Assembly: GCA_034926675.1 (NCBI GenBank)
Contig: JAYFQW010000010.1
Span: forward strand, 1-64,000
DNA: 64,000 nucleotides
Reading direction: 5' to 3'
Origin: Clostridia bacterium
Lineage (GTDB): Bacteria > Bacillota > DTU025
A program made the translations under genes and the position numbers. Shown here one piece after another: positions 1 to 8,321 of this stretch. The number at the start of each line of letters is the position of its first letter. Within the stretch, counting starts at the first letter, position 1. The notes under the pieces are model-generated. The model searched no databases and was not told where the DNA came from. It saw only the letters and a list, made by a program, of their open reading frames with translations.

Positions 1-138
1 GTTCGTCGGGCCGGAGGTTTGCCGTCGGCTTCCTTCAGATTCCGCCTCGCGGCGGACACCCTTGCCTTAAGCTATGGCTACTGCTGCCTTCACCATCGGG
101 GACTTTCACCCCTCAGACAACGATCATGCCGGGCGCAC
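1..138 (-). mobile_element. Group IIC intron, 5' end (partial)
   Basis: Read on the minus strand, this stretch begins GTGCGCCCGGCAT at position 138 and continues with blocks such as GGTGAAAGTCCCC, GGCAAGGGTGTCC, GAATCTGAAGGAAGC and GGCAAACCTCCGG. These match, in the same order, the domain I 5' portion of bacterial group IIC introns as I remember the Oceanobacillus iheyensis crystal-structure intron. The rest of the ribozyme and any reverse transcriptase would lie beyond the left edge. The first intron base is 7 nt after a perfect hairpin, as expected for IIC introns, which insert behind terminator stem-loops. The short reading frames across it are not genes. Confidence 0.85.
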
Positions 139-145
139 CTATCGA

Positions 146-172
146 GTAGGGGGCGGTTCGTCCGCCCCCTAC
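146..172 (-). terminator. Perfect GC-rich hairpin, likely terminator and intron target
   Basis: An 11-bp perfect stem (146-156 with 162-172) closes a 5-nt loop. On the minus strand it starts 3 nt after the stop of the 152-codon ORF and is followed by TCGATAG and then the group IIC intron. The T-rich tail expected of a terminator is missing, which fits an intron having landed in or close to that tail. Confidence 0.7.
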
Positions 173-174
173 CT

Positions 175-633
175 CTATTTGAGTTCGTACGCGCTTCCAT
201 TGCTTCCACGTGCGTGCCCGAAGCCTGTGCTGTCTACTGCCGTTCCGTCCATGCTGGCGAGACGACACACCTCTTTGGCCTTGTCTTGCCCCCGCTTTGA
301 CGCACTTATCTGGTGAATCCAAATATCAACTGCCATTGGTCCGGCCTGGGATTCGGGGCATAACGGCCCCCACGTCCCAAGGGGTCTGATGGAGTATTGC
401 TCGACAAGGGTGTCGCCCCATGCTGCCCTGATGTCGACCCTGGCAAGTGGACCGCGCTGGGTCCGCGCTAAGGCAAGATAGCATGCGGTCGTCGCCGGTC
501 CACTCTCGGGTGTGCTAACCTCGCACACGATGTCGTTTCCGATTTGCAGGACGATGGCGACCGTGCCGCCTTCTGCGGCCACGATCTTTCTTCGGCGATC
601 CGCCAGCGATCCGCCAGCGATCCATTGCAGCAT
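175..633 (-). CDS. Unrecognised small protein or gene fragment
   Basis: A 152-codon frame ends at TAG 3 nt before the hairpin at 172. I recognise no family. Codon choice and composition from about residue 20 onward look like a real protein (for example VAIVLQIGNDIVCEV and WGDTLVEQYSIRPL). The first 10-20 residues run into short GATCCGCCAGC tandem repeats, so the annotated start is doubtful and the gene may be 5' truncated by the repeat zone. The placement of the terminator-like hairpin directly behind the stop is the best support that this is, or was, a transcribed gene. Confidence 0.4.
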   Translation of the reverse strand: MLQWIAGGSLADRRRKIVAAEGGTVAIVLQIGNDIVCEVSTPESGPATTACYLALARTQRGPLARVDIRAAWGDTLVEQYSIRPLGTWGPLCPESQAGPMAVDIWIHQISASKRGQDKAKEVCRLASMDGTAVDSTGFGHARGSNGSAYELK

Positions 634-640
634 TCAGTGG

Positions 641-800
641 CGCGGCGATGGCGCGCGCCCCGGTGTCGGGGCGAGTTTCTCATTTTTGAGCACAGCCCGA
701 TGGAAAATCCTCACGGATGAGAATCTGCATCTCCGATTTACCCAAAAATGAGAATCCCGCCCTCATCCCCCGCGATCGCCCGCCCGTACAAGCGCAGGCG
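641..800. repeat. 160-bp direct repeat, copy 1
   Basis: Nearly identical to 922-1081, with 3 mismatches over 160 positions by eye. It is preceded by three partial copies of an 11-bp GATCCGCCAGC unit (about 597-625). Inside the repeat, CTCATTTTTG (679-688) and CAAAAATGAG (743-752) form an inverted pair around an AT-richer core, so a transcript could fold into a long stem-loop. No coding function is apparent. Confidence 0.85.
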
Positions 801-921
801 AACCACAGGAGCATAGGCGGTAGGCGGCGCAACGGCGCCGCCATTCTTTAAGATCCAGCTACGCGCGTTGTGCCCACCGCGGGCTTCTTAGCGCCGGCGA
901 TCCGCCAGCGATCCATTGCAG

Positions 922-1081
922 CGCGGCGATGGCGCGCGCCCCGGTACCGGGGCGAGTTTCTCATTTTTGAGCACAGCCCGATGGAAAATCCTCACGAATG
1001 AGAATCTGCATCTCCGATTTACCCAAAAATGAGAATCCCGCCCTCATCCCCCGCGATCGCCCGCCCGTACAAGCGCAGGCG
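922..1081. repeat. 160-bp direct repeat, copy 2
   Basis: Second copy of the 641-800 repeat, offset by 281 bp. It carries the self-complementary CCCCGGTACCGGGG near its left side where copy 1 has a two-base change. It is also preceded by the GATCCGCCAGC unit (897-908). The 121 bp between the copies (801-921) hold no gene or motif I recognise. The repeat ends about 115 bp before the IS3-family orfA. Confidence 0.85.
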
Positions 1082-1197
1082 GACTATAAGGATGAATCAC
1101 TTAAGGTTCACCCCCCCCTTCGGGTCTGTTCGGCAAGTGGAAAGTGCATAGTGGGGGTGCGGACGAAATCCTGGACTTAACGGTCAGGAGGTAGTCC

Positions 1198-1850
1198 ATG
1201 CATTTGTATGAGGATCGGATGAAAGCAGTGAGACTCTACATCAAGTATGACTTCAGCGCTGCTGATACTGTCCGGGAGCTAGGATACCCAAATCGCAGAA
1301 TGCTAGTGCGATGGTACAAGGAGTACCAGGAGACAGGCGAATTGCGCGGGCAGTACTCGAGACAACCCCGGCACACCCCTGAACAGATGCAAGCTGCTGT
1401 GGACTACTATCTGGATCACGGACGCAGCATCAGCCGAACGGTTAGGACCGTAGGGTATCCATCTAGAGCGACGCTGAGGGGGTGGATTGATCAACTGGCC
1501 CCCGGGAAACGAAAGATCAGAATACGGCGTAGTGCTGGGGTGCATTTTTCCAAAGAGCAGAAGAGAAGCGCAGTGATTGAACTGTGCGCCAGGGAAGGAG
1601 CCGCCGCCTCCGTTGCTGAACAGCTTGGTGCCAGTAGGAACAGCCTATACAAATGGAAGACGGAACTACTCGGAGAGAAGGACGGAGGGGGCATGGGAGA
1701 ATCGCCTGAACGAACGATGCCCAAAGATCGGGATGCTCTGTTAGCAGAAATCGAATCCCTAGATAAACAGATATATCGAAGGCAGCTGGAACTAGACATA
1801 CTCAATGAGGCGGTGGAGATAGTAAAAAAGGACCGGAGCATCGATCCCCG
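1198..1850 (+). mobile_element. IS3-family insertion sequence remnant
   Basis: Only the OrfA part of an IS3-type element remains. The OrfB half and right terminal repeat are absent where Rhs-coding sequence begins (about 1850). I could not define the left inverted repeat with confidence. The region just upstream (1090-1197) contains a C8 run and an AGTGGGGGTG segment but no convincing pair of element ends. Confidence 0.65.
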
Positions 1851-1929
1851 AAAGCGCTGTTTGCCACGGTCGCAATCCCGAACGGCTCATACTCAAACCT
1901 CGCTGCAAGCTGCCCCGCGGCGTCCGTGA
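1198..1929 (+). CDS. IS3-family transposase OrfA, 3' truncated
   Basis: The N-terminus carries a helix-turn-helix (RMKAVRLYIKYDFSAADTVR, near residues 7-26), then WYKEYQETGEL, a second helix-turn-helix (residues ~120-155, LGASRNSLYKWK), and a leucine-zipper-like segment ending LELDILNEAVEIVKKD, the usual end of IS150/IS3-type OrfA. It is preceded by the ribosome-binding site GGAGGTAG. After about residue 217 the frame reads through foreign sequence, because the minus strand there encodes an Rhs fragment. No OrfB with the DDE integrase core follows. I therefore call it a non-autonomous IS remnant joined to an rhs remnant near position 1850. Confidence 0.8.
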   Translation: MHLYEDRMKAVRLYIKYDFSAADTVRELGYPNRRMLVRWYKEYQETGELRGQYSRQPRHTPEQMQAAVDYYLDHGRSISRTVRTVGYPSRATLRGWIDQLAPGKRKIRIRRSAGVHFSKEQKRSAVIELCAREGAAASVAEQLGASRNSLYKWKTELLGEKDGGGMGESPERTMPKDRDALLAEIESLDKQIYRRQLELDILNEAVEIVKKDRSIDPRKRCLPRSQSRTAHTQTSLQAAPRRP

Positions 1930-2345
1930 TGGTCCTCACCGAGCCCACCGCATCCGTATGTAGGAAGTAGGTCCGAGCAGGATCCGACCCCTGCCGCACC
2001 ACCTTGGCCATGTACTTCCCGTTCAGCACGAGATAACACGTGACGGTCATATCCTACTCCAGCACTGGCGGAGGTGGGGGTGGCGGAGGCGGCGTCTGTG
2101 GATCCACGGGTATTGGACCAATCGGATCATCGACTATTATGACGCCAGAAGCTGCGTCCGCCCAGCGAGTCGTACCGGGTGTGTGCAAGGATATGCGAAT
2201 CGTTGGCGGCATCCTTCCATTCCGCGAGGACGAATCGTCCGAGCCCGTCGTAGGTCTCGATGGCCCGGTGGCCTAGCTCATCGATGGTCTCGACCTGGCG
2301 CAGCAGATCATGATACACCCTAGTCCGCTCCGGAGCCTGTCCGCC
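1850..2345 (-). pseudogene. Rhs/YD-repeat protein fragments
   Basis: Two minus-strand frames carry Rhs signatures. 2345-2130 encodes a YD-repeat segment (ETIDELGHRAIETYDGLGRF followed by TRYDSLGG). 2045-1870 encodes the Rhs-associated core sequence (YFLHTDAVGSVRTITDAAGQ then FEYEPFG). They are in different frames and are separated by a low-complexity GGTGG-type run (2066-2092) that would read as polyproline. Rhs proteins are large polymorphic toxins or cell-surface proteins, so this is a decayed scrap with frameshifts and both ends missing. Confidence 0.75.
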
Positions 2346-2564
2346 TTGATGCTGAGGAGATGGACTTGGCGCAAATGAACATGTAGTCTCCCTCGGATAA
2401 GCCACTTGGTGAGCGAGTAATGGAACGATGGAGGGCATGGACTATTGCGATAGTGGCCAAATTCTGAATTTAGGATGATGATTTGACCTTTCGCCTGTGG
2501 ATTCCTTCATGTTGGCCACAGCGTAACAGGCGGGCCAGCGTGGACGAGCTGGACCCGTTGAGAA
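2346..2564. other. Intergenic stretch without recognisable gene
   Basis: Between the Rhs scraps and the terminator of the SLH gene I find no ORF with family features, no RNA signature and no repeat. It is probably decayed sequence at the edge of the accessory zone. Confidence 0.5.
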
Positions 2565-2597
2565 GAACGCCGGGGCCCCAAGGGGACCCCGGCGTTC
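2565..2597 (-). terminator. Rho-independent terminator after the SLH/coiled-coil gene
   Basis: On the minus strand a stem GAACGCCGGGGtcc / ggggCCCCGGCGTTC with a short CCTT loop is followed by TTCTC. It lies 74 bp past the stop of the SLH gene and probably ends the exbB-to-SLH operon. Confidence 0.75.
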
Positions 2598-2670
2598 CAG
2601 CTATCTACGCGATACTCCGTTTGCACTGGAAGAATCTCGATTGGGTAAGAGCCAGCGCAACGCGGCTGCG

Positions 2671-5280
2671 CTACTTGGATCCCGAGCCGATCAGCACTGC
2701 GATCAGCGCAGCAGCAGCGGCCAATCCGATCCAGAGCCCTGCTGAACCGCCCTTAGCAGCGGCGGCGTCCGCTTCGGCCTTCAGCCCCTCAAGCCTGCCT
2801 ACTCGACCTTCCAGCTCTTCGATACGGGATTGCAGCTTGATCTCACGTGCCTCTGCTTCCCATCTCTCGGCCACAAGGTCATCGGCGAACCTCTTCTTCA
2901 GTTCGTCCACACTGCCTTGCATCATCCGTTCCATGCTAGCGAGGCGCTCATCGATGGAGGCTATTCTGGTGTTGATGCTCTGAATCGATGCCTGCGCCTC
3001 GGAAAGCGAGAGTGATGTGCGGTTAAGCGAATCGCGGGTCTTCCCAAGGAGATCAGCTGCGTCGCGGATCAGCATTGCGTTCTCGATCACCTTGGCGCTG
3101 GTCTTCAATGCCTCCGCTTCGTTCTTCACGATCCTATCGGTGATGGACTTGGCGGTCTGGTCTAGGGACGCGGACAGCTCCGACAGCGCTGCACGCTGCT
3201 CAGAGTAATCCTTGCTAGTCCTGTCCGACATAGCTGCCAGGTCCGCTTCCACGCGAGCCGTGTAGGCGCGAAGGTCCTCGATGCTCTTGCGAATGGAGAC
3301 GAGGTCGGCGTTAACCGCATCGATGCGCACGCTCTCCGCCTGCAGCGTGGAGATGATTGCAGCATCTGCCAGCGCCGCCTTCTGGTCGAGGTCTGCCATC
3401 TTGGTTCCTGCAGAAGCCAAATCCTCGCGCAGCTTCTTCATCTCATCGAGGCGCGCCTGCTCCTCAAGGCCGATCCTTGACGCCAGAGAATCGGATGTGG
3501 CTGCAAGGGCCTTCGATCCTTCAGAAGCAACTGCGCCCATCTCGGCCCGAAGTGCACTGGCCATGGAAGCTGCCTCCGAGGCTAGCCTTGCGTCTCCGGC
3601 TTCTCTCGCCTGGCGCTCCGCGTTGGTGGAATCTGCGATCTTCGCAGACAGATCCCCTGTGGAGGCGGTGATCGCCTCGTACAGCTCCCCATCCCGCTTC
3701 GCGAGGGCTTCGTATTTGCTGTCCAAACTGAGGCCTAGAGCAGCGATTTCGGCGCCAATCTTCGAAGCCAATGCTCCATCCTCCTTGGCACGGGCCTGCT
3801 GCTCCGAGCTTACCGCGGCCATCGCGTCGGCAACGGCCTTACCAAGGAGCTCATCGCCTGCTTCACGCGCGAGCTTCTCCGCATCGAGCTGCCCTGCTAG
3901 CGCGGCAGAGGCATCGGCTGCTGCCTTCACGTAGGCGTCATACTCGGCCCGGAATCCCGAGAGAGACAGCGAGAGCCTGTCATCCGCCACGCCGCGCTCG
4001 GTTCTCTCTGAGTCGATCGCCGCTGAAAGCGATGCAGCGGTTGAGCTCTTCAGCTCTTCCTGCCCCCGACTGAAGCTCGACGCCCATTGTGCCAGTGCAT
4101 CCTCACGCGCCCTGCGCTCAGCTCCGAGCGCGGTGGTGTAATCGGCGACTGCTTTCGAAATCGCGGCGGATAGCGCCGCGTCGCGATCATCGAGTTCCTT
4201 CGTCATGGCGCTCATCGATAGACTGAGCCCCTTGGCGAGCTCATCATCCTTGGCCATCAGGGCGAGGCGGAGCCCGCCTAGGTCCAGCGAGAGCTTCTCG
4301 TCTCCCGATGCGCGGGCACGAGCTTCATCGTTCAGGCCGGCTTCAGCCCCAGCCTGTGCTGAGGCTATGGTGGAAGACAGCTCGGCCTTAGTCGCTGAGA
4401 GCTGCCCTCTGAGTTGATCAATGTCTTTCGTACATTCCGCACGTTCTGTAGCCAGCCTGGCCAGGAAGGCAGCGTCGAGAGCCGCATCTGCATCCCCTCT
4501 TGCCCTGGTTTCCTCCTGCATGGCCGCCGCAGCCCAAGCCCGCATGGCTTCGATGGACTTCAGTGCCCCATCCAGAGAGAGAGAGAGAGACTCCTGACGG
4601 GCCTGGGTGGAAGCGATCTGGGCTGCAGCCGCATCGATCTGGGATTTGTTGGCTACAACCGACTTCGTCATGTTCGTCAGTTCAGCCGTGACCCGCGAAT
4701 CAAGTTTCAGCCTATCCTGAGCTTCAGCCTTGGCGTCTGCAATAGCAGCAGCGAGCCGCTGGTCAGCCAGGTCCGCAGTCTTCACGATCTCCAGGGACAG
4801 CTGCTTTCGCTGATCTTCCAGTTTCACCGATATCTCGGCGTACTGCCGCGCCACCCTGGCGAGGCTGTCATTGGTGATGGCAATGCCGCTCTTCGCGTCG
4901 GAGGCTGCCTTCTCTATCTCAGCTAGCCGCGCCTGCATCACCGAAAGCTCGTCGCGGAGATTCGTCGATACCTGCCGAACGATCTCCATGTCCTGATCTG
5001 AAAGAGAGGTGCGTCCGGTCTCCGCATCTCGAAGGAACCGCGCAACTACGAAGGCAAGAAGGTACCTGCTTACGGGATCCTCTCCTCTAAACTGGCCGGA
5101 CTCGTACACTCCCATGTAGCCCTTGTTAACAAGCATTGTGACTGCGTCATATGCCCAGTGATCCTTTGGCACGTCGGTGGGCGCAACCGCAGGCGCCGCG
5201 AACGCGGCCGACGCCGCCACGGCAAGGATCAGCACCACGCTTATTGCCGCCGTGCACAGCCGCTTTGGGACCGCTCTCAT
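2671..5280 (-). CDS. SLH-domain long coiled-coil envelope protein (Omp-alpha-like tether)
   Basis: 869 residues. A signal peptide (residues ~1-29, ending AFA) is followed by one SLH domain (~32-85, containing DVPKDHWAYDAVTMLVNKGY). Then comes a ~740-residue alanine-rich coiled coil with recurring AREAGD/ARASGD-type motifs, and finally a hydrophobic segment (WIGLAAAAALIAVLIG) at the extreme C-terminus. SLH domains bind secondary polymers of peptidoglycan. SLH plus rod plus C-terminal membrane anchor is the layout of Thermotoga Omp-alpha, which links wall and outer membrane. The start chosen is the ATG with AGGAGGGG 5 nt upstream, not the longer frame. It is last in the exbB operon. The role as a spacer or tether is inference. 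Confidence 0.8.
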   Translation of the reverse strand: MRAVPKRLCTAAISVVLILAVAASAAFAAPAVAPTDVPKDHWAYDAVTMLVNKGYMGVYESGQFRGEDPVSRYLLAFVVARFLRDAETGRTSLSDQDMEIVRQVSTNLRDELSVMQARLAEIEKAASDAKSGIAITNDSLARVARQYAEISVKLEDQRKQLSLEIVKTADLADQRLAAAIADAKAEAQDRLKLDSRVTAELTNMTKSVVANKSQIDAAAAQIASTQARQESLSLSLDGALKSIEAMRAWAAAAMQEETRARGDADAALDAAFLARLATERAECTKDIDQLRGQLSATKAELSSTIASAQAGAEAGLNDEARARASGDEKLSLDLGGLRLALMAKDDELAKGLSLSMSAMTKELDDRDAALSAAISKAVADYTTALGAERRAREDALAQWASSFSRGQEELKSSTAASLSAAIDSERTERGVADDRLSLSLSGFRAEYDAYVKAAADASAALAGQLDAEKLAREAGDELLGKAVADAMAAVSSEQQARAKEDGALASKIGAEIAALGLSLDSKYEALAKRDGELYEAITASTGDLSAKIADSTNAERQAREAGDARLASEAASMASALRAEMGAVASEGSKALAATSDSLASRIGLEEQARLDEMKKLREDLASAGTKMADLDQKAALADAAIISTLQAESVRIDAVNADLVSIRKSIEDLRAYTARVEADLAAMSDRTSKDYSEQRAALSELSASLDQTAKSITDRIVKNEAEALKTSAKVIENAMLIRDAADLLGKTRDSLNRTSLSLSEAQASIQSINTRIASIDERLASMERMMQGSVDELKKRFADDLVAERWEAEAREIKLQSRIEELEGRVGRLEGLKAEADAAAAKGGSAGLWIGLAAAAALIAVLIGSGSK

Positions 5281-5310
5281 GGATACCCCTCCTAAGAACC
5301 GTTTCATATG

Positions 5311-7323
5311 CTAACGTGACACCTGCACCACGCAAGGGTCTGGGACAAGCTTCATCTGTGCGCCCGAACTGCTGCTCACAACCACATTCTCCACCACGAG
5401 GACTGCGTTTCCGAATCCCTTAGCAATGAAGTAAACCCTAGCGGCGCTTCCCCATGCGTTCATCGGCGCCGACAGCGTTCCTCCAACATCGCTCACCAGC
5501 CCCGGCGTGCTCCACGGTTCGCCTTCGGAGAAGCCTCGCACCTCATTGCCGTCAACGAACAGCGACCCGGCAGACACCATTGCGATATCCAGAAGCTTCG
5601 GGTCGTATCGCAGATCGAAGCTGATTGACTGAAGATCCGGGAGGTTAGTGACCATCACCTCCACCGTGACCACACTCCCAGCCGCTGCCTGCGATGGAGT
5701 CGGGGCAAGCCAGATCTTCGGGAGAAGCTCTGGAACTTGCAGGCGGATGCTGCCTGTCGAGTCCTTCAAGCCCGGCGCCTTCGCTGTCGCGCTGATCGTG
5801 TGCGTACCCGGTGCGGGTTCGCCTGAGAGCGTCCACGTTACCTCCTCACTCTCTCTCGCCTCGATGTGCCCTATGAGGAGTTCTCTGGAGTCGCCATTGC
5901 CGAGTGAGAAACCACCTATTGAGTCCATAATGACCCGTACCCAGTAGGCAGTGGATCCGCCGGTGTTCTCCACGTGCAGTCGCGCTCGGACCGGCCAGGG
6001 GAAACGCCTCTCCCCCTGCACGCGGAGGGGATCCTGGGGGATCATGTAGGCGAGCAGGCTCGGCGGCCCAACCACTTCGATCTCTCTGGATGCACGGTTG
6101 GAGTCGGCGTTGCTCGCAGACACCTGCACCACCAGAGATGATCGGCCTACGCCGCCCCAATCGGCTACAACCTGCCACGCTGCCTGTGATACCTGCCCGG
6201 GCTCCATGTCGCCAATGGTTCGCGACTGCTTCTGCCCTTCGGCCAGAGTGAACCCGAGAGGGAGCACAATGCTCGTCTCTACGTCGTGAGCAGGCCCTTC
6301 TCCAGTATTGTGGATGTATGCGACAGCGAGGAATGAACCTACCCCCGAGGGCGCAAGCCCCACTTCTGCAGGGGAGGTGAGCCCAAGAGCCAGCCTGCCC
6401 GGGGCGAGCGTAATGGCGCCCAATCCGTAGTATGTAACGTAATGGCGCACCTCACCTGGCGCCAGGAACGCCGGATCCCAGTACATCGCGGCTGCGGAAT
6501 CCAGGTCGGCCTCGAGTTCTCGCTTGAAGGGCTTCCCCGCTTCCATCTGAGCATCCCACAGCCTGTCAGCGTAGTTGCCCCAGTTCGAGAAGGACACCCT
6601 CGAAGGCGGTGTGAGCTCCCCGCCTATCATCGTCGCCTGTGACGTGATGGAGGGGTCCACAATGGAATCAAAGGCCTGCCAGTAATCGGGGATCTCGGAT
6701 CCAGACAGGATGGTGTCGGTGATGATCGCCGATTCTCCTGCACGAAGCGGCGCACCGTCATTCGCCCCAAGCATGGTGTCGAGGAGCACGCGCAGTCCGA
6801 CGCTGCGGGTCATGTTCCCCACATTCTCGACCGTGTAGTGGACACGGGCGGTGTCGGCATACCTTGTCGTGGGGCTCTTGACGAAGGACAATTCCTGGGT
6901 GACCAGGATGTCTCCTAGCCGATAGGAGCAAACGATCTTGTCGCCTGAGGCCTTCGGAGCCTCCACCGCCTCTCCATACCTACCGGCCCTGCCGGCCCTG
7001 CGGGTGGTCTTGCCGCCGAACACCCAATCCGTATCATCGATCTTCACGGTGGTGTACGAAGTCCATGGCGTCGGTCTGCCATATATGAGCGGCAGCCCAT
7101 CGTCGCCAGAGTTCCGCGGGTCTCCGCCTGTCGTCTCCACCCCGAATCTGCCCGCCTCGTTTGGGCCGGAGTTCACGATTATCTTGATGAACTGGTTCTG
7201 CACTGCAATTGGAGCGGCAGGAGCTTCGCTTGCCGCCGCACAGTGGCTACACGATAGAGAGAGAAACACCATGGCCAGCGCAGTGAACGTCGCCGCCAGC
7301 CATGTTCTCCAGGATAACCGCAT
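5311..7323 (-). CDS. Secreted cohesin-domain protein
   Basis: 670 residues with a signal peptide (about 1-31, ending CAAAS). A large N-terminal region of unknown fold (~35-320) is followed by two CARDB/DUF11-like segments (~325-530; motifs YIHNTGEGPAHDV and HVENTGGSTAYW). The C-terminal ~125 residues resemble a cohesin/bacterial Ig-like module (VTVEVMVTNLPDLQSISFDL then YDPKLLDI). Cohesins bind dockerins in cellulosomes, but no dockerin is visible here, so the module may simply be an adhesive surface domain. The gene overlaps nothing and lies 30 bp before the SLH gene and 23 bp after tonB, so it should be co-expressed with the ExbBD-TonB energiser. I see no catalytic motif. Confidence 0.65.
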   Translation of the reverse strand: MRLSWRTWLAATFTALAMVFLSLSCSHCAAASEAPAAPIAVQNQFIKIIVNSGPNEAGRFGVETTGGDPRNSGDDGLPLIYGRPTPWTSYTTVKIDDTDWVFGGKTTRRAGRAGRYGEAVEAPKASGDKIVCSYRLGDILVTQELSFVKSPTTRYADTARVHYTVENVGNMTRSVGLRVLLDTMLGANDGAPLRAGESAIITDTILSGSEIPDYWQAFDSIVDPSITSQATMIGGELTPPSRVSFSNWGNYADRLWDAQMEAGKPFKRELEADLDSAAAMYWDPAFLAPGEVRHYVTYYGLGAITLAPGRLALGLTSPAEVGLAPSGVGSFLAVAYIHNTGEGPAHDVETSIVLPLGFTLAEGQKQSRTIGDMEPGQVSQAAWQVVADWGGVGRSSLVVQVSASNADSNRASREIEVVGPPSLLAYMIPQDPLRVQGERRFPWPVRARLHVENTGGSTAYWVRVIMDSIGGFSLGNGDSRELLIGHIEARESEEVTWTLSGEPAPGTHTISATAKAPGLKDSTGSIRLQVPELLPKIWLAPTPSQAAAGSVVTVEVMVTNLPDLQSISFDLRYDPKLLDIAMVSAGSLFVDGNEVRGFSEGEPWSTPGLVSDVGGTLSAPMNAWGSAARVYFIAKGFGNAVLVVENVVVSSSSGAQMKLVPDPCVVQVSR

Positions 7324-7346
7324 TGTCGCAGGCACCTCCCCACACA

Positions 7347-8321
7347 TCAACCCTGGGGCTGATAAGAAGCGCGTTCGCTCTTCACCATCACGTCTCCGGT
7401 CCAGCCATCATAGCCGACACGCACGTCTAAGTAGTAGGCGTCTGCTCTCCCGGGCGTATTGTCCTCCCTGAATGACCAGCTGTTCACGGCCTTCAGGATG
7501 TACGACTCCATTTCCGAATTCGATGGACGCTTCAGGAATACGACCTGATCAACCGAACCGTCGGCTTTCACCCGAATTCGCACTACTGCCTCGCCCTGAC
7601 CCCTGATGTTAGCCACACTCTTTGGTATCCACACCCCGTGATCCTGCGGCCCGCCAGTGGAAATGATCATCGCGGCGCCCGTAGCATCGCCCGCAGGGTA
7701 ATCTGGCGAAGGGGGAGCAGGATGAACTGCAGCATCCACCTTCGCGGTTCCTGACCCTGGCGCGTCTCCCGACTTGTCTGACCCCTCTGGGGCCTTGGGC
7801 ACAGTCGTCACATCTGTGCTCGGCCGCGGTTCCGGTCCCGGCTTAGCTGCCATCTTCGCCTCAGGAGGAGTGGGAGGAGGCGCCACGTAGTTGCTCGATG
7901 CGCCTGTGAGCACGTCTGGGATCTGCGGTGTCGGCTCAGGGGTGCGGTCGGGAGGCGGCGTTGCCTGCCTCGGCTCCGATGTTTCCAGAGAAGGCTCGGC
8001 AGAAGGCTTCTTAGGCTCTGCGGCCTTTGCTTGCACGGGTTTCGCTGGTTCCGATTTCGGGTCTGGCGCCGTTCGCGGCGCAGTTGCCTTCGGGCCAAGC
8101 TTCTCAGCGGGCAGTTCGCGGACGTCCACGCCGTCAGGCACTGCGGCAACGGCCGGCTTGCCTTCAATGGTCGCTATCTCCACCACACCGGGCACGTCCA
8201 GCGGGATGTAATCGATCACCGGGGGTTCAGTGTACGGTATGAGAATCAGTATTGCGAGATGGACTGCAACCGATATGAGCAGGCTTCCGAGGTTCCCGCG
8301 TCCCTCTCGGCCATCTCTCAT
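7347..8321 (-). CDS. tonB: TonB-family energy transducer
   Basis: 324 residues. A short cytoplasmic start is followed by one membrane segment (~12-30, LLISVAVHLAILILIPY). Then comes a Pro/Ala/Lys/Glu-rich periplasm-spanning linker (~75-215) and a TonB C-terminal domain (~235-310) with VVRIRVKADGSVDQVVFLKR and AVNSWSF. TonB carries inner-membrane proton-motive force, gathered by ExbBD, to outer-membrane receptors or envelope machines. Its ATG overlaps the exbD stop (ATGA). No TonB-dependent receptor is in the window, so its client is unknown; the two secreted proteins downstream are candidates. Confidence 0.85.
   Translation of the reverse strand: MRDGREGRGNLGSLLISVAVHLAILILIPYTEPPVIDYIPLDVPGVVEIATIEGKPAVAAVPDGVDVRELPAEKLGPKATAPRTAPDPKSEPAKPVQAKAAEPKKPSAEPSLETSEPRQATPPPDRTPEPTPQIPDVLTGASSNYVAPPPTPPEAKMAAKPGPEPRPSTDVTTVPKAPEGSDKSGDAPGSGTAKVDAAVHPAPPSPDYPAGDATGAAMIISTGGPQDHGVWIPKSVANIRGQGEAVVRIRVKADGSVDQVVFLKRPSNSEMESYILKAVNSWSFREDNTPGRADAYYLDVRVGYDGWTGDVMVKSERASYQPQG

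Noticed and set aside
3281-3934. Long plus-strand frames opposite the coiled-coil gene
   Set aside because: They mirror the Ala/Ser/Arg-rich codons of the SLH coiled-coil gene; no family motif and no ribosome-binding site.
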